The notes beneath the pieces are model-generated. The model made no database searches. It was not told the DNA's origin and worked only from the letters and a program-made list of their open reading frames with translations. DNA of 64,000 nucleotides from Chitinophaga sp. Cy-1792 (GTDB taxonomy: Bacteria > Bacteroidota > Bacteroidia > Chitinophagales > Chitinophagaceae). Made by a program: the position numbers and the translations under genes. The stretch covers positions 620,001 to 684,000 of the forward strand of contig NZ_VWWO01000003.1 in NCBI RefSeq assembly GCF_011752935.1. Direction: 5' to 3'. Below are positions 17,636 to 29,298 of this stretch, in pieces; position 1 is the stretch's first letter; every line of letters begins with the position of its first letter.

Positions 17636-19609
17636 ATGTTGAACGCAAAAATTCCTGCAGGCCCATTAAATTCAAAGTGGGAAGATTATAAAGGACATTG
17701 TAAGCTGGTAAACCCTGCGAATAAACGTAGCCTCGAGGTGATCGTTATTGGTACCGGTTTGGCTGGTGCTTCAGCAGCGGCTTCATTAGGTGAGTTAGGA
17801 TATAAAGTGAAAGCATTCTGCTTTCAGGATAGCCCACGCCGCGCACACAGTATTGCCGCCCAGGGTGGTATCAATGCTGCTAAAAACTATCAAAATGATG
17901 GTGACTCCGTTTACCGTCTCTTCTACGATACCGTAAAAGGTGGTGACTACCGCTCCCGCGAAGCCAACGTTCATCGTCTGGCTGAAGTAAGTGGTAACAT
18001 CATCGACCAATGCGTGGCACAAGGTGTTCCTTTCGCCCGCGAATATGGTGGACTGCTGTCTAACCGCTCTTTCGGTGGTACACAGGTACAACGTACCTTC
18101 TACGCTGCCGGCCAGACAGGTCAACAGCTCCTCCTCGGTGCATACTCTGCACTGGAGCGCCAGGTAGCGCTGGGTAACGTTACCCAGTACTCCCGCCACG
18201 AAATGCTGGAAATCGTTAAAATCGATGGTAAAGCACGTGGTATCATCGCCCGTAACCTCATCACCGGTCAGCTGGAGCGTCACTTCGGTCATGCTGTACT
18301 GATCTGCTCCGGTGGTTATGGTAACGTTTTCTTCCTCTCTACCAACGCAATGGGTTCCAACGTAACCGCAGCCTGGAAAGCTACCAAAAACGGTGCTTAC
18401 TTCGCTAACCCTTGCTTTACACAGATTCACCCTACCTGTATCCCGGTTTCCGGCGATCACCAGTCCAAACTGACCCTCATGTCAGAATCACTGCGTAACG
18501 ATGGTCGTATCTGGGTACCTAAAAAGAAAGACGATAATCGCAAAGCTGCGGATATCCCTGAAGAAGAAAGAGACTATTACCTGGAAAGAAGATATCCTGC
18601 CTTCGGTAACCTCGTTCCTCGTGACGTGGCCTCCCGCGCTGCTAAAGAAAGATGCGATGCCGGTTACGGAGTAGGTACTTCCAAACAGGCAGTATACCTC
18701 GATTTCGCCGCAGCTATCGACCGCTACGGTAAAATCGAAGCCAATAAAAAACAACTCCACAACCCTTCCAAACAGGAAATCTATGACCTGGGTAAAGCAG
18801 TGGTTGTTGAAAAATATGGTAACCTCTTCGATATGTACGCTAAAATCACCGGTGAAGATCCTTATACTTCCCCAATGCGTATCTATCCTGCGGTTCACTA
18901 CACCATGGGCGGCCTCTGGGTTGACTATGAACTGCAAACTACCGTTGAAGGGCTGTACTCCCTCGGTGAAGCTAACTTCTCCGACCACGGTGCTAACCGC
19001 CTCGGTGCTTCTGCACTCATGCAGGGCCTGGCAGATGGTTACTTCGTTATTCCTTACACCATCGGTAACTACCTGGCTGATGAAATCCGCACCAAAGCAA
19101 TCCCTACGGATCACCCTGCCTTCGCTGATGCTGAAAGCCGCGTAAGAGATACCCTCGCTAAATTCATGTCTATCAAAGGTTCTCACTCTGTTGATCATTT
19201 CCATAAAAAACTGGGTAAGATCATGTGGGAAAAATGCGGTATGGCACGTAACGAACAAGGCCTGAAAGAAGCCATCGAAGAAATTAAAGCCCTTCGCGCT
19301 GAATTCTGGAAAGATGTTCGTGTACCTGGTGACGTAAATGAATTCAACCCTGAACTCGAAAAAGCTGGCCGCGTTGCCGACTTCCTCGAACTCGGTGAAC
19401 TCATGTGCATGGATGCCCTGAACCGTCGCGAATCCTGCGGTGGTCACTTCCGTGAAGAATCACAAACAGAAGATGGTGAAGCAAAACGCGATGACGAGAA
19501 CTTCAGCTATGTAGCAGCATGGGAATACAAAGGCCCTAGCGACTATGTTCTGCACAAAGAACCACTCGTATTCGAAGAAGTTAAACCTTCTCAACGTAGC
19601 TATAAATAA
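17636..19609 (+). CDS. sdhA: Succinate dehydrogenase/fumarate reductase flavoprotein subunit
   Basis: The 657-residue product contains the FAD-binding start [19 protein letters not shown] (about residues 38-56), the [15 protein letters not shown] block with the His that carries covalent [15 protein letters not shown] (substrate region), and [20 protein letters not shown] near the C-terminal FAD contact. It oxidises succinate to fumarate at the cytoplasmic face. The length (about 650) and operon type place it with the b558-type complexes that use menaquinone. It lies 19 bp after sdhC and 64 bp before sdhB. No internal terminator is visible. Confidence 0.97.
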   Translation: MLNAKIPAGPLNSKWEDYKGHCKLVNPANKRSLEVIVIGTGLAGASAAASLGELGYKVKAFCFQDSPRRAHSIAAQGGINAAKNYQNDGDSVYRLFYDTVKGGDYRSREANVHRLAEVSGNIIDQCVAQGVPFAREYGGLLSNRSFGGTQVQRTFYAAGQTGQQLLLGAYSALERQVALGNVTQYSRHEMLEIVKIDGKARGIIARNLITGQLERHFGHAVLICSGGYGNVFFLSTNAMGSNVTAAWKATKNGAYFANPCFTQIHPTCIPVSGDHQSKLTLMSESLRNDGRIWVPKKKDDNRKAADIPEEERDYYLERRYPAFGNLVPRDVASRAAKERCDAGYGVGTSKQAVYLDFAAAIDRYGKIEANKKQLHNPSKQEIYDLGKAVVVEKYGNLFDMYAKITGEDPYTSPMRIYPAVHYTMGGLWVDYELQTTVEGLYSLGEANFSDHGANRLGASALMQGLADGYFVIPYTIGNYLADEIRTKAIPTDHPAFADAESRVRDTLAKFMSIKGSHSVDHFHKKLGKIMWEKCGMARNEQGLKEAIEEIKALRAEFWKDVRVPGDVNEFNPELEKAGRVADFLELGELMCMDALNRRESCGGHFREESQTEDGEAKRDDENFSYVAAWEYKGPSDYVLHKEPLVFEEVKPSQRSYK

Positions 19610-19673
19610 GGAATTGGTCATCGCTGCTAACAGCCAGACCAGCAATTAATAAATCTAATAATAGTCCAAGCAT

Positions 19674-20438
19674 ATGGAACATTATAACATGAACCTCACA
19701 TTAAAAGTGTGGAGGCAGAAAAATAAAGATGATCGTGGTGGATTCGAAACTATTCCAGCTAAAAACATTTCTTCTGAAATGTCATTCCTGGAAATGTTCG
19801 ACGTGGTAAACGAAGAATTGATCAACGAGGGTAAAGAACCAATCGCATTTGACCACGACTGCCGCGAAGGTATCTGTGGTATGTGCTCTATGCACATCAA
19901 TGGCCGTGCACACGGTCCGTGGGATGGTACTACTACCTGTCAGCTGCATATGCGTGCGTTCAAAGATGGTGATACCATCACCGTTGAACCATGGAGAGCA
20001 GGCGCTTTCCCTGTAGTGAAAGACCTGACTGTAGATCGTTCTGCTTTTGATCGTATCATCGAAGCAGGTGGTTACGTTTCTGTAAACACCGGTAACGCTC
20101 AGGATGCCAACAATATTCCTATCGAGAAACATAAAGCTGACCTGGCCTTCGCCGCTGCTGCATGTATCGGTTGTGGCGCCTGCGTTGCTGCCTGCAAAAA
20201 CTCTTCTGCAATGCTCTTCGTATCTGCAAAAGTTTCTCAGCTGGCACTGCTGCCTCAGGGTCAGCCGGAAAAAAGAACACGTGCCCTCAATATGCTGGCA
20301 CAAATGGACAAGGAAGGATTCGGTAGCTGTACCAACACTGGTGCCTGCGAAGCAGAATGTCCAAAAGAAATCTCTCTCACCAATATCGCCCGCCTCAACC
20401 GCGAGTTTATCGCAGCTGGCTTTACTTCTGAGAAATAA
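19674..20438 (+). CDS. sdhB: Succinate dehydrogenase/fumarate reductase iron-sulfur subunit
   Basis: The 254-residue protein has three cysteine clusters in the usual order: a [2Fe-2S] site ([20 protein letters not shown]), a ferredoxin-type [4Fe-4S] site ([13 protein letters not shown]) and the last cluster ([15 protein letters not shown]). It relays electrons from SdhA to the cytochrome b subunit. The ATG at 19674 is used here; an ATG at 19689 would start the more conserved NLTLKVWRQ part and is a fair alternative. A strong terminator at 20473-20499 closes the operon. Confidence 0.96.
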   Translation: MEHYNMNLTLKVWRQKNKDDRGGFETIPAKNISSEMSFLEMFDVVNEELINEGKEPIAFDHDCREGICGMCSMHINGRAHGPWDGTTTCQLHMRAFKDGDTITVEPWRAGAFPVVKDLTVDRSAFDRIIEAGGYVSVNTGNAQDANNIPIEKHKADLAFAAAACIGCGACVAACKNSSAMLFVSAKVSQLALLPQGQPEKRTRALNMLAQMDKEGFGSCTNTGACEAECPKEISLTNIARLNREFIAAGFTSEK

Positions 20439-20472
20439 TCAGGAATTACTAACTGATGCAATATTTAAAAAG

Positions 20473-20499
20473 ACTCCTCTCACTGAGAGGAGTTTTTTT
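20473..20499 (+). terminator. sdh operon terminator
   Basis: ACTCCTCTCA (20473-20482) pairs with TGAGAGGAGT (20484-20493), followed by a T run to 20499. Confidence 0.93.
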
Positions 20500-20576
20500 A
20501 TGCCCGCCATTCATCCTCTAAATTCTTTTGCGGCTATTTTTTTTACTATTATGTGGGAACACGAAATGAAAACCAT

Positions 20577-21962
20577 ATGTCAGAACATTCCCGCAGAAAA
20601 TTTATAAAACATCTCGGCGGCACCGCTGCCTTAATAGGTGCAGGCTCCCTCGCTGCACTCGCCCATGAACAGGATTATACCCATATCCTGCAACCCGAAA
20701 AGAGAATCTCCGCCAACGATAAAATCCGCGTAGCATGTGTAGGAATGGGCATTATGGGTTTCGGAGATGTCAACACGGCTATTAAGGTTCCCGGCGTGGA
20801 ATTCGTTGCCGCTGCTGATCTCTATGAAGGCCACCTTACCCGTGTAAAGGAAGTCTATGGCCCGCAGGTTACCACTGTCCGCGATTACCGCGAACTGCTG
20901 CATCGAAAAGACATCGATGCTATTATCGTGGCCACGCCCGATTTCTGGCATGATACGATCTCCATCGCTGCGATGGAAGCTGGAAAGGCCGTATACTGTG
21001 AGAAGCCAATGGTACAGCAGATAGCTGAGGGCCATCAGGTTATTGCCACGCAACAGCGTACCAAAGCGGTTTTCCAGGTAGGAAGCCAGCGAGTGAGCAG
21101 CGTAGCCCTGGCAGAAGCCCGCAAACGCTATCTGGCCGGCGAAATCGGTCAGCTGAATGTGGTGGAAGCCCGCTACGACAGGCATAATGCCCTCGGTGCC
21201 TGGCAGTATTCCATCCCGCCTGATGCCAATCCTAAAACAGTAGATTTTGATACCTACCTGAAAGACACCGCCAAAGTGCCTTTTGATGCGAAGAAATTCT
21301 TCCGCTGGAGAAATTATCAGGCCTATGGTACAGGCGCTCCCGGTGATCTCTTCGTACATCTTATCTCCGGATTACACTATATCACCGGCTCTGTTGGCCC
21401 TGAACGCGTATATGCCAGCGGTAACCTGGTACAGTGGAAAGATGGCAGAGACGTACCGGACGTGATCATGGCCATATTCGACTATCCTGAAACGGCAACT
21501 CATCCCGCATTCCAGATGACACTGCGCGTAAACTTCGCTGACGGCAGCGGTGGTGGTGAATATACCCGCTTCATCGGTACGGATGGCGTACTCGAGTTAG
21601 GCGGTAATTCATTCAATATTAAAAAACATAAACTCCCGGAAGCGCCTGGTTATGGCGGATGGGATACCTATAATACTTTCCCGGCGGCTATCCAGAAGGA
21701 GTTTGTCACCCAGTACAACAAGCAGTACGGCTCCGCTTCTTCACAGGCCAGAGTGGAAACCTCCAGCTTTGCAGCACCGCAAGGCTACGACGACCGCCTG
21801 GATCATTTCCATAACTTCTTTGAAGCGATGCGCACCGGCAAAACGGTGGTAGAGGATGCTACCTTCGGGCTCCGTGCTGCCGGCCCGGCCCTGCTTACCA
21901 ATGAGAGCTACTTTAGCAAAAAGGTGCTCAACTGGGACCCTGTACAGATGAAAATAGTATAG
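20577..21962 (+). CDS. Gfo/Idh/MocA-family oxidoreductase with Tat signal
   Basis: From the ATG at 20577 the product is 461 residues. The N-terminus SEHSRRKFIKHLGGTAALIGAGSLAALA is a twin-arginine export signal, so the folded, NAD(P)-loaded enzyme is exported. The Rossmann motif reads VACVGMGIMGFGD, and CEKPM carries the conserved EKP lysine. Tat-exported members of this family are frequent in Bacteroidota and often act on sugars or glycosides, but the substrate is not evident here. A GTG at 20553 could extend the frame by 8 residues; the ATG is preferred because it places the RR motif at a normal distance. It follows the sdh terminator. Confidence 0.92.
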   Translation: MSEHSRRKFIKHLGGTAALIGAGSLAALAHEQDYTHILQPEKRISANDKIRVACVGMGIMGFGDVNTAIKVPGVEFVAAADLYEGHLTRVKEVYGPQVTTVRDYRELLHRKDIDAIIVATPDFWHDTISIAAMEAGKAVYCEKPMVQQIAEGHQVIATQQRTKAVFQVGSQRVSSVALAEARKRYLAGEIGQLNVVEARYDRHNALGAWQYSIPPDANPKTVDFDTYLKDTAKVPFDAKKFFRWRNYQAYGTGAPGDLFVHLISGLHYITGSVGPERVYASGNLVQWKDGRDVPDVIMAIFDYPETATHPAFQMTLRVNFADGSGGGEYTRFIGTDGVLELGGNSFNIKKHKLPEAPGYGGWDTYNTFPAAIQKEFVTQYNKQYGSASSQARVETSSFAAPQGYDDRLDHFHNFFEAMRTGKTVVEDATFGLRAAGPALLTNESYFSKKVLNWDPVQMKIV

Positions 21963-22006
21963 CCATATTTTCCTTAATTTTATCAGCACAGGACTAAAAA
22001 TTGTGC

Positions 22007-24058
22007 ATGATGTTACAGGAAAATATAAACCCCCCGATAGCTGAGAAGATTCCAAAAGAACTCACTATTCATGACCATACCCGGATCGACAATTACTATT
22101 GGCTGAATGACCGCGAAAACGCAGACGTAATCGCTTATCTGAAAGCTGAAAATACTTATACAGAGGCTGTTCTTGCACCTGAAAAAGGTCTGCGGGAACA
22201 GCTTTTTAATGAGATGAAAGGCCGTATCAAAGAAACAGATATGGGCGTTCCCTACCTCAAAAATGGCTATTACTACTATCACCGTTACGAGGAAGGCAAG
22301 GAATATACCATCTATTGCCGCAAAAAGGGTAGCCTGGATGCTGCCGAAGAGGTGATCCTGGATGTCAACGAAGTGGCTGCCGGCCATGCCTACTGCCAGG
22401 TTACAGCACTTACAGTGAGTCCGGACGGCCGTATGCTGGCCTATGGCATAGATACGGTGAGCCGCCGCCTTTATACCGTGCGCATCAAAAATCTGCAAAC
22501 AGGAGAAACACTGGAAGATACTATCCTGGATACTGCTCCTTCCTATACCTGGGCCGCTGATAACCTAACGTTGTTCTATACACGAAAAGATACCGTTACC
22601 TTACGTGCGGACCGTGTATTGCGCCATACCATTGGCGAATCACAGGATACGGAAGTGTATTTTGAGGCAGATGAAACCTTTGATGTTTATCTGAATAAAA
22701 CTAAATCCGGCAAATATATCCTCATCACCAGTGAAAGTACTTTAACATCTGAAGTGAGAATACTGACGGCAGCTACTCCTGCAGAGAATTTCAGTATTTT
22801 TCATCCACGTACCAAAGATCAGCTGTACAGTGTAGATCATCGGGAAGATAAATTCTATATACTCACCAACTGGGAAGCGCTGAATTTCCGGCTGATGGAA
22901 TGCCCGCTGGACAATACTTCCAGGGAGGTATGGAAAGAAATTATCCCTAACAGAAGCCATGTATTGCTGGAAGAGCTGGCCCTGTTCACCGACTTCATGG
23001 TATTGGCTGAAAGAGAAAATGGTCTTACTCAGATCAGGATCATCAACAGTAAAACCGGTGAAGAGAAATTTCTGCCTTTCTCAGAACCTGCCTATACCGC
23101 TTATATCGGCACCAATGGCGAAATGAACAGCCATGAACTGCGCTATGGCTATATGTCTATGGTAACGCCTAATTCTGTGTACGACTACAACATGATTACC
23201 GGTTCTACAGAGCTAAAGCGTCAGCAGGAGGTAATGGGTGGCTATGATGCGACGCAGTATTCGTCTGAACGCTTGCTGGCTACGGCGGCCGATGGTACGC
23301 AGGTGCCGGTGTCGCTGGTATATAAAAATGGGTTTAAGAAAGATGGAAAACAGCCACTGCTGCTATATGCATACGGTTCTTATGGCCACAGCATGGATGT
23401 GTATTTCAACTCCAATATGCTGAGTTTGCTGGACAGAGGCTTTGCCTACGCCATCGCGCATATCAGGGGAGGCCAGGAGATGGGTCGCCAGTGGTATGAA
23501 GATGGGAAGATGTTTAAGAAGAAAAACACCTTTACTGATTTTATCGACTGTGCATTACATCTTATCAAAGAAAAATATACTTCTCCTTCCCACTTATATG
23601 CCATGGGTGGCAGTGCCGGCGGATTGCTGATGGGCGCCATCGCCAATATGCGGCCAGACCTCTGGAACGGCGTAGTGGCGCAGGTTCCATTCGTAGATGT
23701 AGTCACTACCATGCTCGATGAAACTATTCCGTTGACGACCGGAGAATTCGATGAATGGGGAAATCCAAAAAATAAGGACTCCTACGATTATATGTTGTCT
23801 TATTCTCCTTACGATCAGGTGGAGGCAAAAGATTATCCGAATATGCTGGTTACTACCGGCCTGCACGATTCGCAGGTACAATATTGGGAGCCGGCAAAAT
23901 GGGTAGCTAAGTTAAGGGAGTTTAAGTCTGATAAACATTTACTGTTGTTGTATACAGATATGGAGGCTGGCCATGGTGGCGCTTCCGGCAGATTTGAAAT
24001 GCTAAAGGAAAAAGCACTGGAGTATGCGTTTTTACTGAAGCTGGAAGAAAAGAATTAG
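22007..24058 (+). CDS. ptrB: Prolyl oligopeptidase-family S9A peptidase, oligopeptidase B type
   Basis: With the ATG at 22007 (another at 22010; a TTG at 22001 is unlikely) the product is 683 residues, the normal length for oligopeptidase B. The N-terminal beta-propeller (about residues 70-400) is followed by the alpha/beta-hydrolase domain with S536 in MGGSAGG, D621 in GLHDSQV and H656 in EAGHGGASGR. There is no signal peptide, so it is probably cytoplasmic and cleaves short peptides after basic residues. The IAHIRGGQEMGRQWYEDGK block near the active site is a family hallmark. A terminator at 24062-24095 follows. Confidence 0.95.
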   Translation: MMLQENINPPIAEKIPKELTIHDHTRIDNYYWLNDRENADVIAYLKAENTYTEAVLAPEKGLREQLFNEMKGRIKETDMGVPYLKNGYYYYHRYEEGKEYTIYCRKKGSLDAAEEVILDVNEVAAGHAYCQVTALTVSPDGRMLAYGIDTVSRRLYTVRIKNLQTGETLEDTILDTAPSYTWAADNLTLFYTRKDTVTLRADRVLRHTIGESQDTEVYFEADETFDVYLNKTKSGKYILITSESTLTSEVRILTAATPAENFSIFHPRTKDQLYSVDHREDKFYILTNWEALNFRLMECPLDNTSREVWKEIIPNRSHVLLEELALFTDFMVLAERENGLTQIRIINSKTGEEKFLPFSEPAYTAYIGTNGEMNSHELRYGYMSMVTPNSVYDYNMITGSTELKRQQEVMGGYDATQYSSERLLATAADGTQVPVSLVYKNGFKKDGKQPLLLYAYGSYGHSMDVYFNSNMLSLLDRGFAYAIAHIRGGQEMGRQWYEDGKMFKKKNTFTDFIDCALHLIKEKYTSPSHLYAMGGSAGGLLMGAIANMRPDLWNGVVAQVPFVDVVTTMLDETIPLTTGEFDEWGNPKNKDSYDYMLSYSPYDQVEAKDYPNMLVTTGLHDSQVQYWEPAKWVAKLREFKSDKHLLLLYTDMEAGHGGASGRFEMLKEKALEYAFLLKLEEKN

Positions 24059-24061
24059 TGT

Positions 24062-24095
24062 AAAAAAGATGCCTTCATTCGAAGGCATCTTTTTT
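24062..24095. terminator. Bidirectional intrinsic terminator
   Basis: Perfect 15-bp stem (24062-24076 with 24081-24095) and a 4-nt loop between oligopeptidase B and the convergent murI. Confidence 0.93.
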
Positions 24096-24943
24096 TATAA
24101 ATGATCTGCGTCAATTTTTGCTGAAGCAACTTTTTGTCCGAAAAATATCTCTGCCATCTGATCGAAGATTCCCGGGTCATCGGTCGTATTAAAACTACGT
24201 GTACCCGTTTTCGTGAGTCGTTGTTCCATTTCTGGATGCCGGTGGAGATAGTCTTTCAGACTGCGGGCAACGATTTTGCCCTGTGCCAGCACGGTGATGC
24301 CGGCAGGAAGATGTTGCTTGATTTTACGGAGCAATAACGGATAGTGGGTACACGCCAGCACCAGTGTATCGATGTTGTTTGATTGCGAAAGGATTTTGTC
24401 CAGGTATTCCTTTACGAAATAATCGGCGCCTTCGTTTTCGTGTTCATTGTTTTCGATGAGTGGTACCCACATGGGGCAGGCTTGCTGAAATACCTTTACA
24501 TCCGGGAAAAATTTAGCTATTTCAATGGGATAGGATTGCGAAGATACCGTACCGTTGGTAGCCAGTATGGCTACTTCGTTGCTCTGTGTGATGGTGCCTA
24601 CCATTTCGGTTGTTGGCCGTATCACACCCAGTACGCGTTTGTCTGGCGCGATATGGGGCAGGTCTTTCTGTTGAATGGTCCGCAAAGCCTTGGCGGATGC
24701 GGTGTTACAGGCCAGTACTACCAGCGGGCAACCCATATCGAACAGTTTTTTTACACATTGCAACGTATAGGTATGGATGGTATCGAAGCCACGGTTGCCA
24801 TAAGGCGCGCGGGCATTGTCTCCCAGATAGATATAATCGTACTGTGGTAGTTCCGCAACTATTTCCTTTAAGACGGTCAATCCGCCATATCCTGAATCGA
24901 AAACACCTATTGGTCCCATATCATTAGTTATCGCTGTTGCCAT
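24095..24943 (-). CDS. murI: Glutamate racemase
   Basis: The 282-residue product has the paired catalytic cysteines C79 in VLACNTASA and C198 in VLACTHYPLL, plus GVFDSGYGGLTVL and YLGDNARAPYG at the N-terminus. It interconverts L- and D-glutamate to supply D-Glu for peptidoglycan. The first ATG (24943) is taken; an ATG eight codons later (GPIGVFDSG) is a good alternative. It lies 6 bp after the carbonic anhydrase gene on the same strand, so the two are co-transcribed. Confidence 0.97.
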   Translation of the reverse strand: MATAITNDMGPIGVFDSGYGGLTVLKEIVAELPQYDYIYLGDNARAPYGNRGFDTIHTYTLQCVKKLFDMGCPLVVLACNTASAKALRTIQQKDLPHIAPDKRVLGVIRPTTEMVGTITQSNEVAILATNGTVSSQSYPIEIAKFFPDVKVFQQACPMWVPLIENNEHENEGADYFVKEYLDKILSQSNNIDTLVLACTHYPLLLRKIKQHLPAGITVLAQGKIVARSLKDYLHRHPEMEQRLTKTGTRSFNTTDDPGIFDQMAEIFFGQKVASAKIDADHL

Positions 24944-24949
24944 TATTGA

Positions 24950-25609
24950 TTACTGCTCTTTCTGCATTAAGCCCTGGCCGGTGAGGTCGTATATACGCTG
25001 GATTTCATGGAGTACACCTTCGAAATCTATTTCCAGATCCTTTAGCAGACCGTTTTTCAGATCGTATACCCAGCCATGTACGGTAGGATATCCTTTCTGG
25101 GTATACATTTTCTGTACGGCAGCGGTTTTTATGATGTTGATGCACTGCTCCTGTACATTGAGTTCTACCAGTCTGTTGTAGCGGTCATGTTCTACCGGGA
25201 TGGCGTTCAGTTCGTCCATATGAAGGCGGTAAACATCCCTGATGTTACGTAGCCATGGATTGAGGATGCCGAGGTCCAGTGGTTGCATGGCGGCTTTAAC
25301 ACCACCGCAGTTGTAGTGACCGCATACCACGATATGTTTTACCTCCAGGTGTACTACCGCATAGTTGATAACGGCCATTACATTGAGGTCGGTATTACAT
25401 ACCAGGTTGGCGATGTTACGGTGTACAAACACTTCTCCGGCTTCGAGACCCATGATCTCGTTGGTAGGAACACGGCTGTCGCTACAACCGATGTACAGAT
25501 ATTTAGGTGCCTGGGAATCCGCCATTTTCTCAAAGAAATCGGCTTCAGTGGCTGTTTTGGATGCAACCCACTTTCTGTTGTTCTCAAAAACCTGTTTATA
25601 GTCAGTCAT
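24950..25609 (-). CDS. can: Beta-class carbonic anhydrase
   Basis: The 219-residue enzyme hydrates CO2 to bicarbonate in the cytoplasm. Zinc ligands C42, H98 and C101 and the D44-R46 dyad are seen in GCSDSRVPTNE and VVCGHYNCGG; VHRNIANLV is also typical. It is the first gene of a two-gene transcript with murI. Upstream on the minus strand is TATCTTTA, one base off the -7 consensus, without a clear TTG. Bicarbonate supply and D-Glu synthesis have no obvious functional link, so the pairing may be incidental. Confidence 0.96.
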   Translation of the reverse strand: MTDYKQVFENNRKWVASKTATEADFFEKMADSQAPKYLYIGCSDSRVPTNEIMGLEAGEVFVHRNIANLVCNTDLNVMAVINYAVVHLEVKHIVVCGHYNCGGVKAAMQPLDLGILNPWLRNIRDVYRLHMDELNAIPVEHDRYNRLVELNVQEQCINIIKTAAVQKMYTQKGYPTVHGWVYDLKNGLLKDLEIDFEGVLHEIQRIYDLTGQGLMQKEQ

Positions 25610-25678
25610 AGCGCTGTATTTTGCGCTAAAGATACGGCAGGAATAGGTTTCGAAGTACAGGAAAGAATTAATTGCCTA

Positions 25679-26086
25679 TTACCGCTGGTGGAGCATATTT
25701 AACTTGTATTGCTTTATTTCCAGTTCTTCCGCGACCTGATCCAGGAACAGGTTTGGTGCAGTGGCAGGTTTTTCATTTTTACCAAAGATAATCACGAGCA
25801 ATTCTATTAATCCGAAAAAGCAAAATACAAAGAGCAGGAATCGTATGTTCTTGTCATAGATGGCCTTTATAACTCCTGTTAATCCCAGTATTCTGGTTAT
25901 AAGCGAGAATAGCCTGTTTGGTGGTGATTGTACAGGTGGCGGGGGAAGAGTGCTGGTATTTATCCGGTCGATGACATAGGCGACATCATCGGTAGAGAGC
26001 GCAGATTGCTGAAGGATATCCGGCAGTGGTAATTGTTCGCTGAGTAATCGGTTGACCTTATGTACTTCGGTATAGTAATTTAGCAT
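25679..26086 (-). CDS. Hypothetical membrane protein, one TM segment
   Basis: This encodes 135 residues. An N-terminal helical part (about 1-45) is followed by a proline-rich linker (TLPPPPVQSPPN, 47-58), a strongly hydrophobic segment (FLLFVFCFFGLIELLVIIFG) and a C-terminal helix. No family is recognised. It begins 2 bp after the stop of the next gene upstream, and both products share the same plan: a short helical soluble part in front of one or two membrane segments. They are thus almost certainly translated from the same message and may interact. I cannot assign a function. Confidence 0.72.
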   Translation of the reverse strand: MLNYYTEVHKVNRLLSEQLPLPDILQQSALSTDDVAYVIDRINTSTLPPPPVQSPPNRLFSLITRILGLTGVIKAIYDKNIRFLLFVFCFFGLIELLVIIFGKNEKPATAPNLFLDQVAEELEIKQYKLNMLHQR

Positions 26087-26088
26087 AA

Positions 26089-26514
26089 TTAAGCCTGTTT
26101 GTCAGCTTGTAACTGAGCTGCCAGTTTTGCCATCAGAGAAGACCTTCCGGCTTTGTAGTGACGCTCCTGGTCGTCTTTTGCCGCTTTGTAGGTTAATACG
26201 ACATAATTTGCCATTCCCAGGAAGCCGCCAAAGAGACAAAATATATCCAGCAATACCAGCCAGTGATCTGACAATAATCTTACTATGCCTATGATAAAAA
26301 ATATCATGCCTCCCAGTAGGGACAGACTTGCAGCGAGCTGTTGATTGGCACGCGCCGGTGAAAATTGTTTGTTATAATCTTTACAGGCATCGGCAATGAC
26401 AGCAATTTCCTGTAGACTGAGGTCGTTTACCAACTGTTTTTCTTTAACAGAATCAGGTGTTTCGCCCTGGTCGAGCCAATATATTACCTGTGCAATGGAA
26501 TGAGCGTAGTTCAT
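26089..26514 (-). CDS. Hypothetical membrane protein, two TM segments
   Basis: This encodes 141 residues: an N-terminal helical domain (MNYAHSIAQVIYWLDQGETP..., about 1-55), then two hydrophobic segments (LSLLGGMIFFIIGIVRLL and WLVLLDIFCLFGGFLGMANY) and a charged C-terminal helix (DDQERHYKAGRSSLMAKLAA). It is not recognised. It is the first gene of a tight pair with the one-TM protein gene that follows 2 bp downstream. A TATCTTTG element at 26562-26555 gives a leader of about 35 nt. Confidence 0.72.
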   Translation of the reverse strand: MNYAHSIAQVIYWLDQGETPDSVKEKQLVNDLSLQEIAVIADACKDYNKQFSPARANQQLAASLSLLGGMIFFIIGIVRLLSDHWLVLLDIFCLFGGFLGMANYVVLTYKAAKDDQERHYKAGRSSLMAKLAAQLQADKQA

Positions 26515-26554
26515 GGGTATTATTTGGGCATTATTATCTTAAAGTAAACAATTG

Positions 26555-26562
26555 CAAAGATA
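26555..26562 (-). promoter_or_regulatory. -7 element for the small membrane-protein pair
   Basis: TATCTTTG on the minus strand, followed by CAAT. No TTG lies at the normal distance upstream. Confidence 0.55.
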
Positions 26563-26665
26563 ATCACCAAGCATAAAATATATAATTATTAATAAATCTG
26601 TAAAATATTTACTGATAATTATTTAAAATATTAACATATCAGAAATGAGGTTATCTAGTGTGTAG

Positions 26666-28365
<1,700 letters not shown>

Positions 28366-28387
28366 TCTTTAAACGTCTTACAATAAG

Positions 28388-28427
28388 AAACGCCCGCATA
28401 GCATTTGCTGTGCGGGCGTTTGTTTTT
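28388..28427 (+). terminator. Intrinsic terminator of the ABC-F gene
   Basis: AAACGCCCGCA (28388-28398) pairs with TGCGGGCGTTT (28411-28421); the stem extends inward with one wobble, and T residues follow. Confidence 0.9.
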
Positions 28428-28465
28428 TCAGAAATTGCGGGTTTTGTGTTGATTTTCCGGAATTT

Positions 28466-28861
28466 CTAGAGATATTCCTCGATAACTTTCATTTTCATTT
28501 TATCCAGCGGCTTGGTAATGTAAGCCATCAGTTCCGGAGTATGTTCCACTTTTTGCAGATCACGAACATCTACAGATGAAGAGCACATAATGATCGGAAT
28601 GTTATAATTGAGGGAATGTTTCATGCCACGGTAAGCTTCAATGAAATCCCATCCGTTCATCCGGTCCATGTTCATGTCCAGGATGATCAGGGAAGGTAGC
28701 GGTGGCTGAGGTACTGATGATAACTGCTCCAGGGCTTCTTCTGCACATAGGAATGATGTTACCACTAAATTGTCGTCCTGTTGTCCCAACATTTTTTTAA
28801 TGATGAAATGGAATATCTCATCATCGTCAACAACGTACACTATTTTATTGATGTCTTCCAT
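28466..28861 (-). CDS. Single-domain response regulator (CheY-like)
   Basis: The 131-residue product is a receiver domain only. The acidic pocket D12/D13, phospho-acceptor D62 in LIILDMNMDRMNGWDF, S94/S95 in IMCSSS and K117 in YITKPLD are all present. It would take a phosphoryl group from a histidine kinase and signal through protein contact; neither a kinase nor an output domain lies nearby. Such stand-alone receivers are numerous in Chitinophagaceae. It is monocistronic; no clean -7 element was found in the 437-bp gap behind it. Confidence 0.93.
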   Translation of the reverse strand: MEDINKIVYVVDDDEIFHFIIKKMLGQQDDNLVVTSFLCAEEALEQLSSVPQPPLPSLIILDMNMDRMNGWDFIEAYRGMKHSLNYNIPIIMCSSSVDVRDLQKVEHTPELMAYITKPLDKMKMKVIEEYL

Positions 28862-29298
28862 GCTTATGTATTAATTGGGCTTCTGAACAATTCCGGTAAT
28901 AGCAAGGCGGGCGGTAATTTAAAGCAACACACAACATCAGGGATTATCCTGCAAGCAATAGATTCCATGACTTCAGGGCTTAACATCTATAGCTGAAATC
29001 TGTCCTCAATTATTTACTGATATGGGTTAATCCTGACGATTATTTTTTCCTGGTCACTAGCTGCTTTAATGCATTGGTTTCATCAATCCAGTGCTAACTG
29101 GCCTCCGGCTATTTCTTTCTGATTATGGATACAAAGAACGTTAATTTAATTTTATTTTTATATATAACTTTTCTCCAATAACTAATTATTAACAAACATG
29201 GAAGGCCAAATTTTTCAGGTAATTTGTTGGATATAAACAGAAAAAGCGGAACAACTGTTCCGCTTTTTCGAAATTTCGTGTATCCGTTAACAACTCGT
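28862..29298. other. 437-bp gap: terminator plus a doubtful 12-codon ORF
   Basis: This is the longest gene-free stretch. It is AT-rich near 29130-29190. On the plus strand a 12-codon frame (ATG at 29198, TAA at 29234-29236; MEGQIFQVICWI) is preceded by TAACTTTT at 29165-29172, one base off the -7 consensus, and followed by the hairpin at 29240-29269. That could be a tiny transcript or chance. A short palindrome CCAGT-GCTA-ACTGG lies near 29085. Nothing else recognisable. Confidence 0.4.
29240..29269. terminator. Intrinsic terminator of the coiled-coil protein gene
   Basis: Perfect 14-bp stem (29240-29253 with 29256-29269) with A and T runs at its base, usable on either strand; it lies 30 bp past the minus-strand stop codon. 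Confidence 0.88.

Noticed and set aside
17795..19447. Two long minus-strand open frames (221 and 319 codons) opposite sdhA
   Set aside because: sdhA is clear on the plus strand; the shadows lack domains, signals and promoters.
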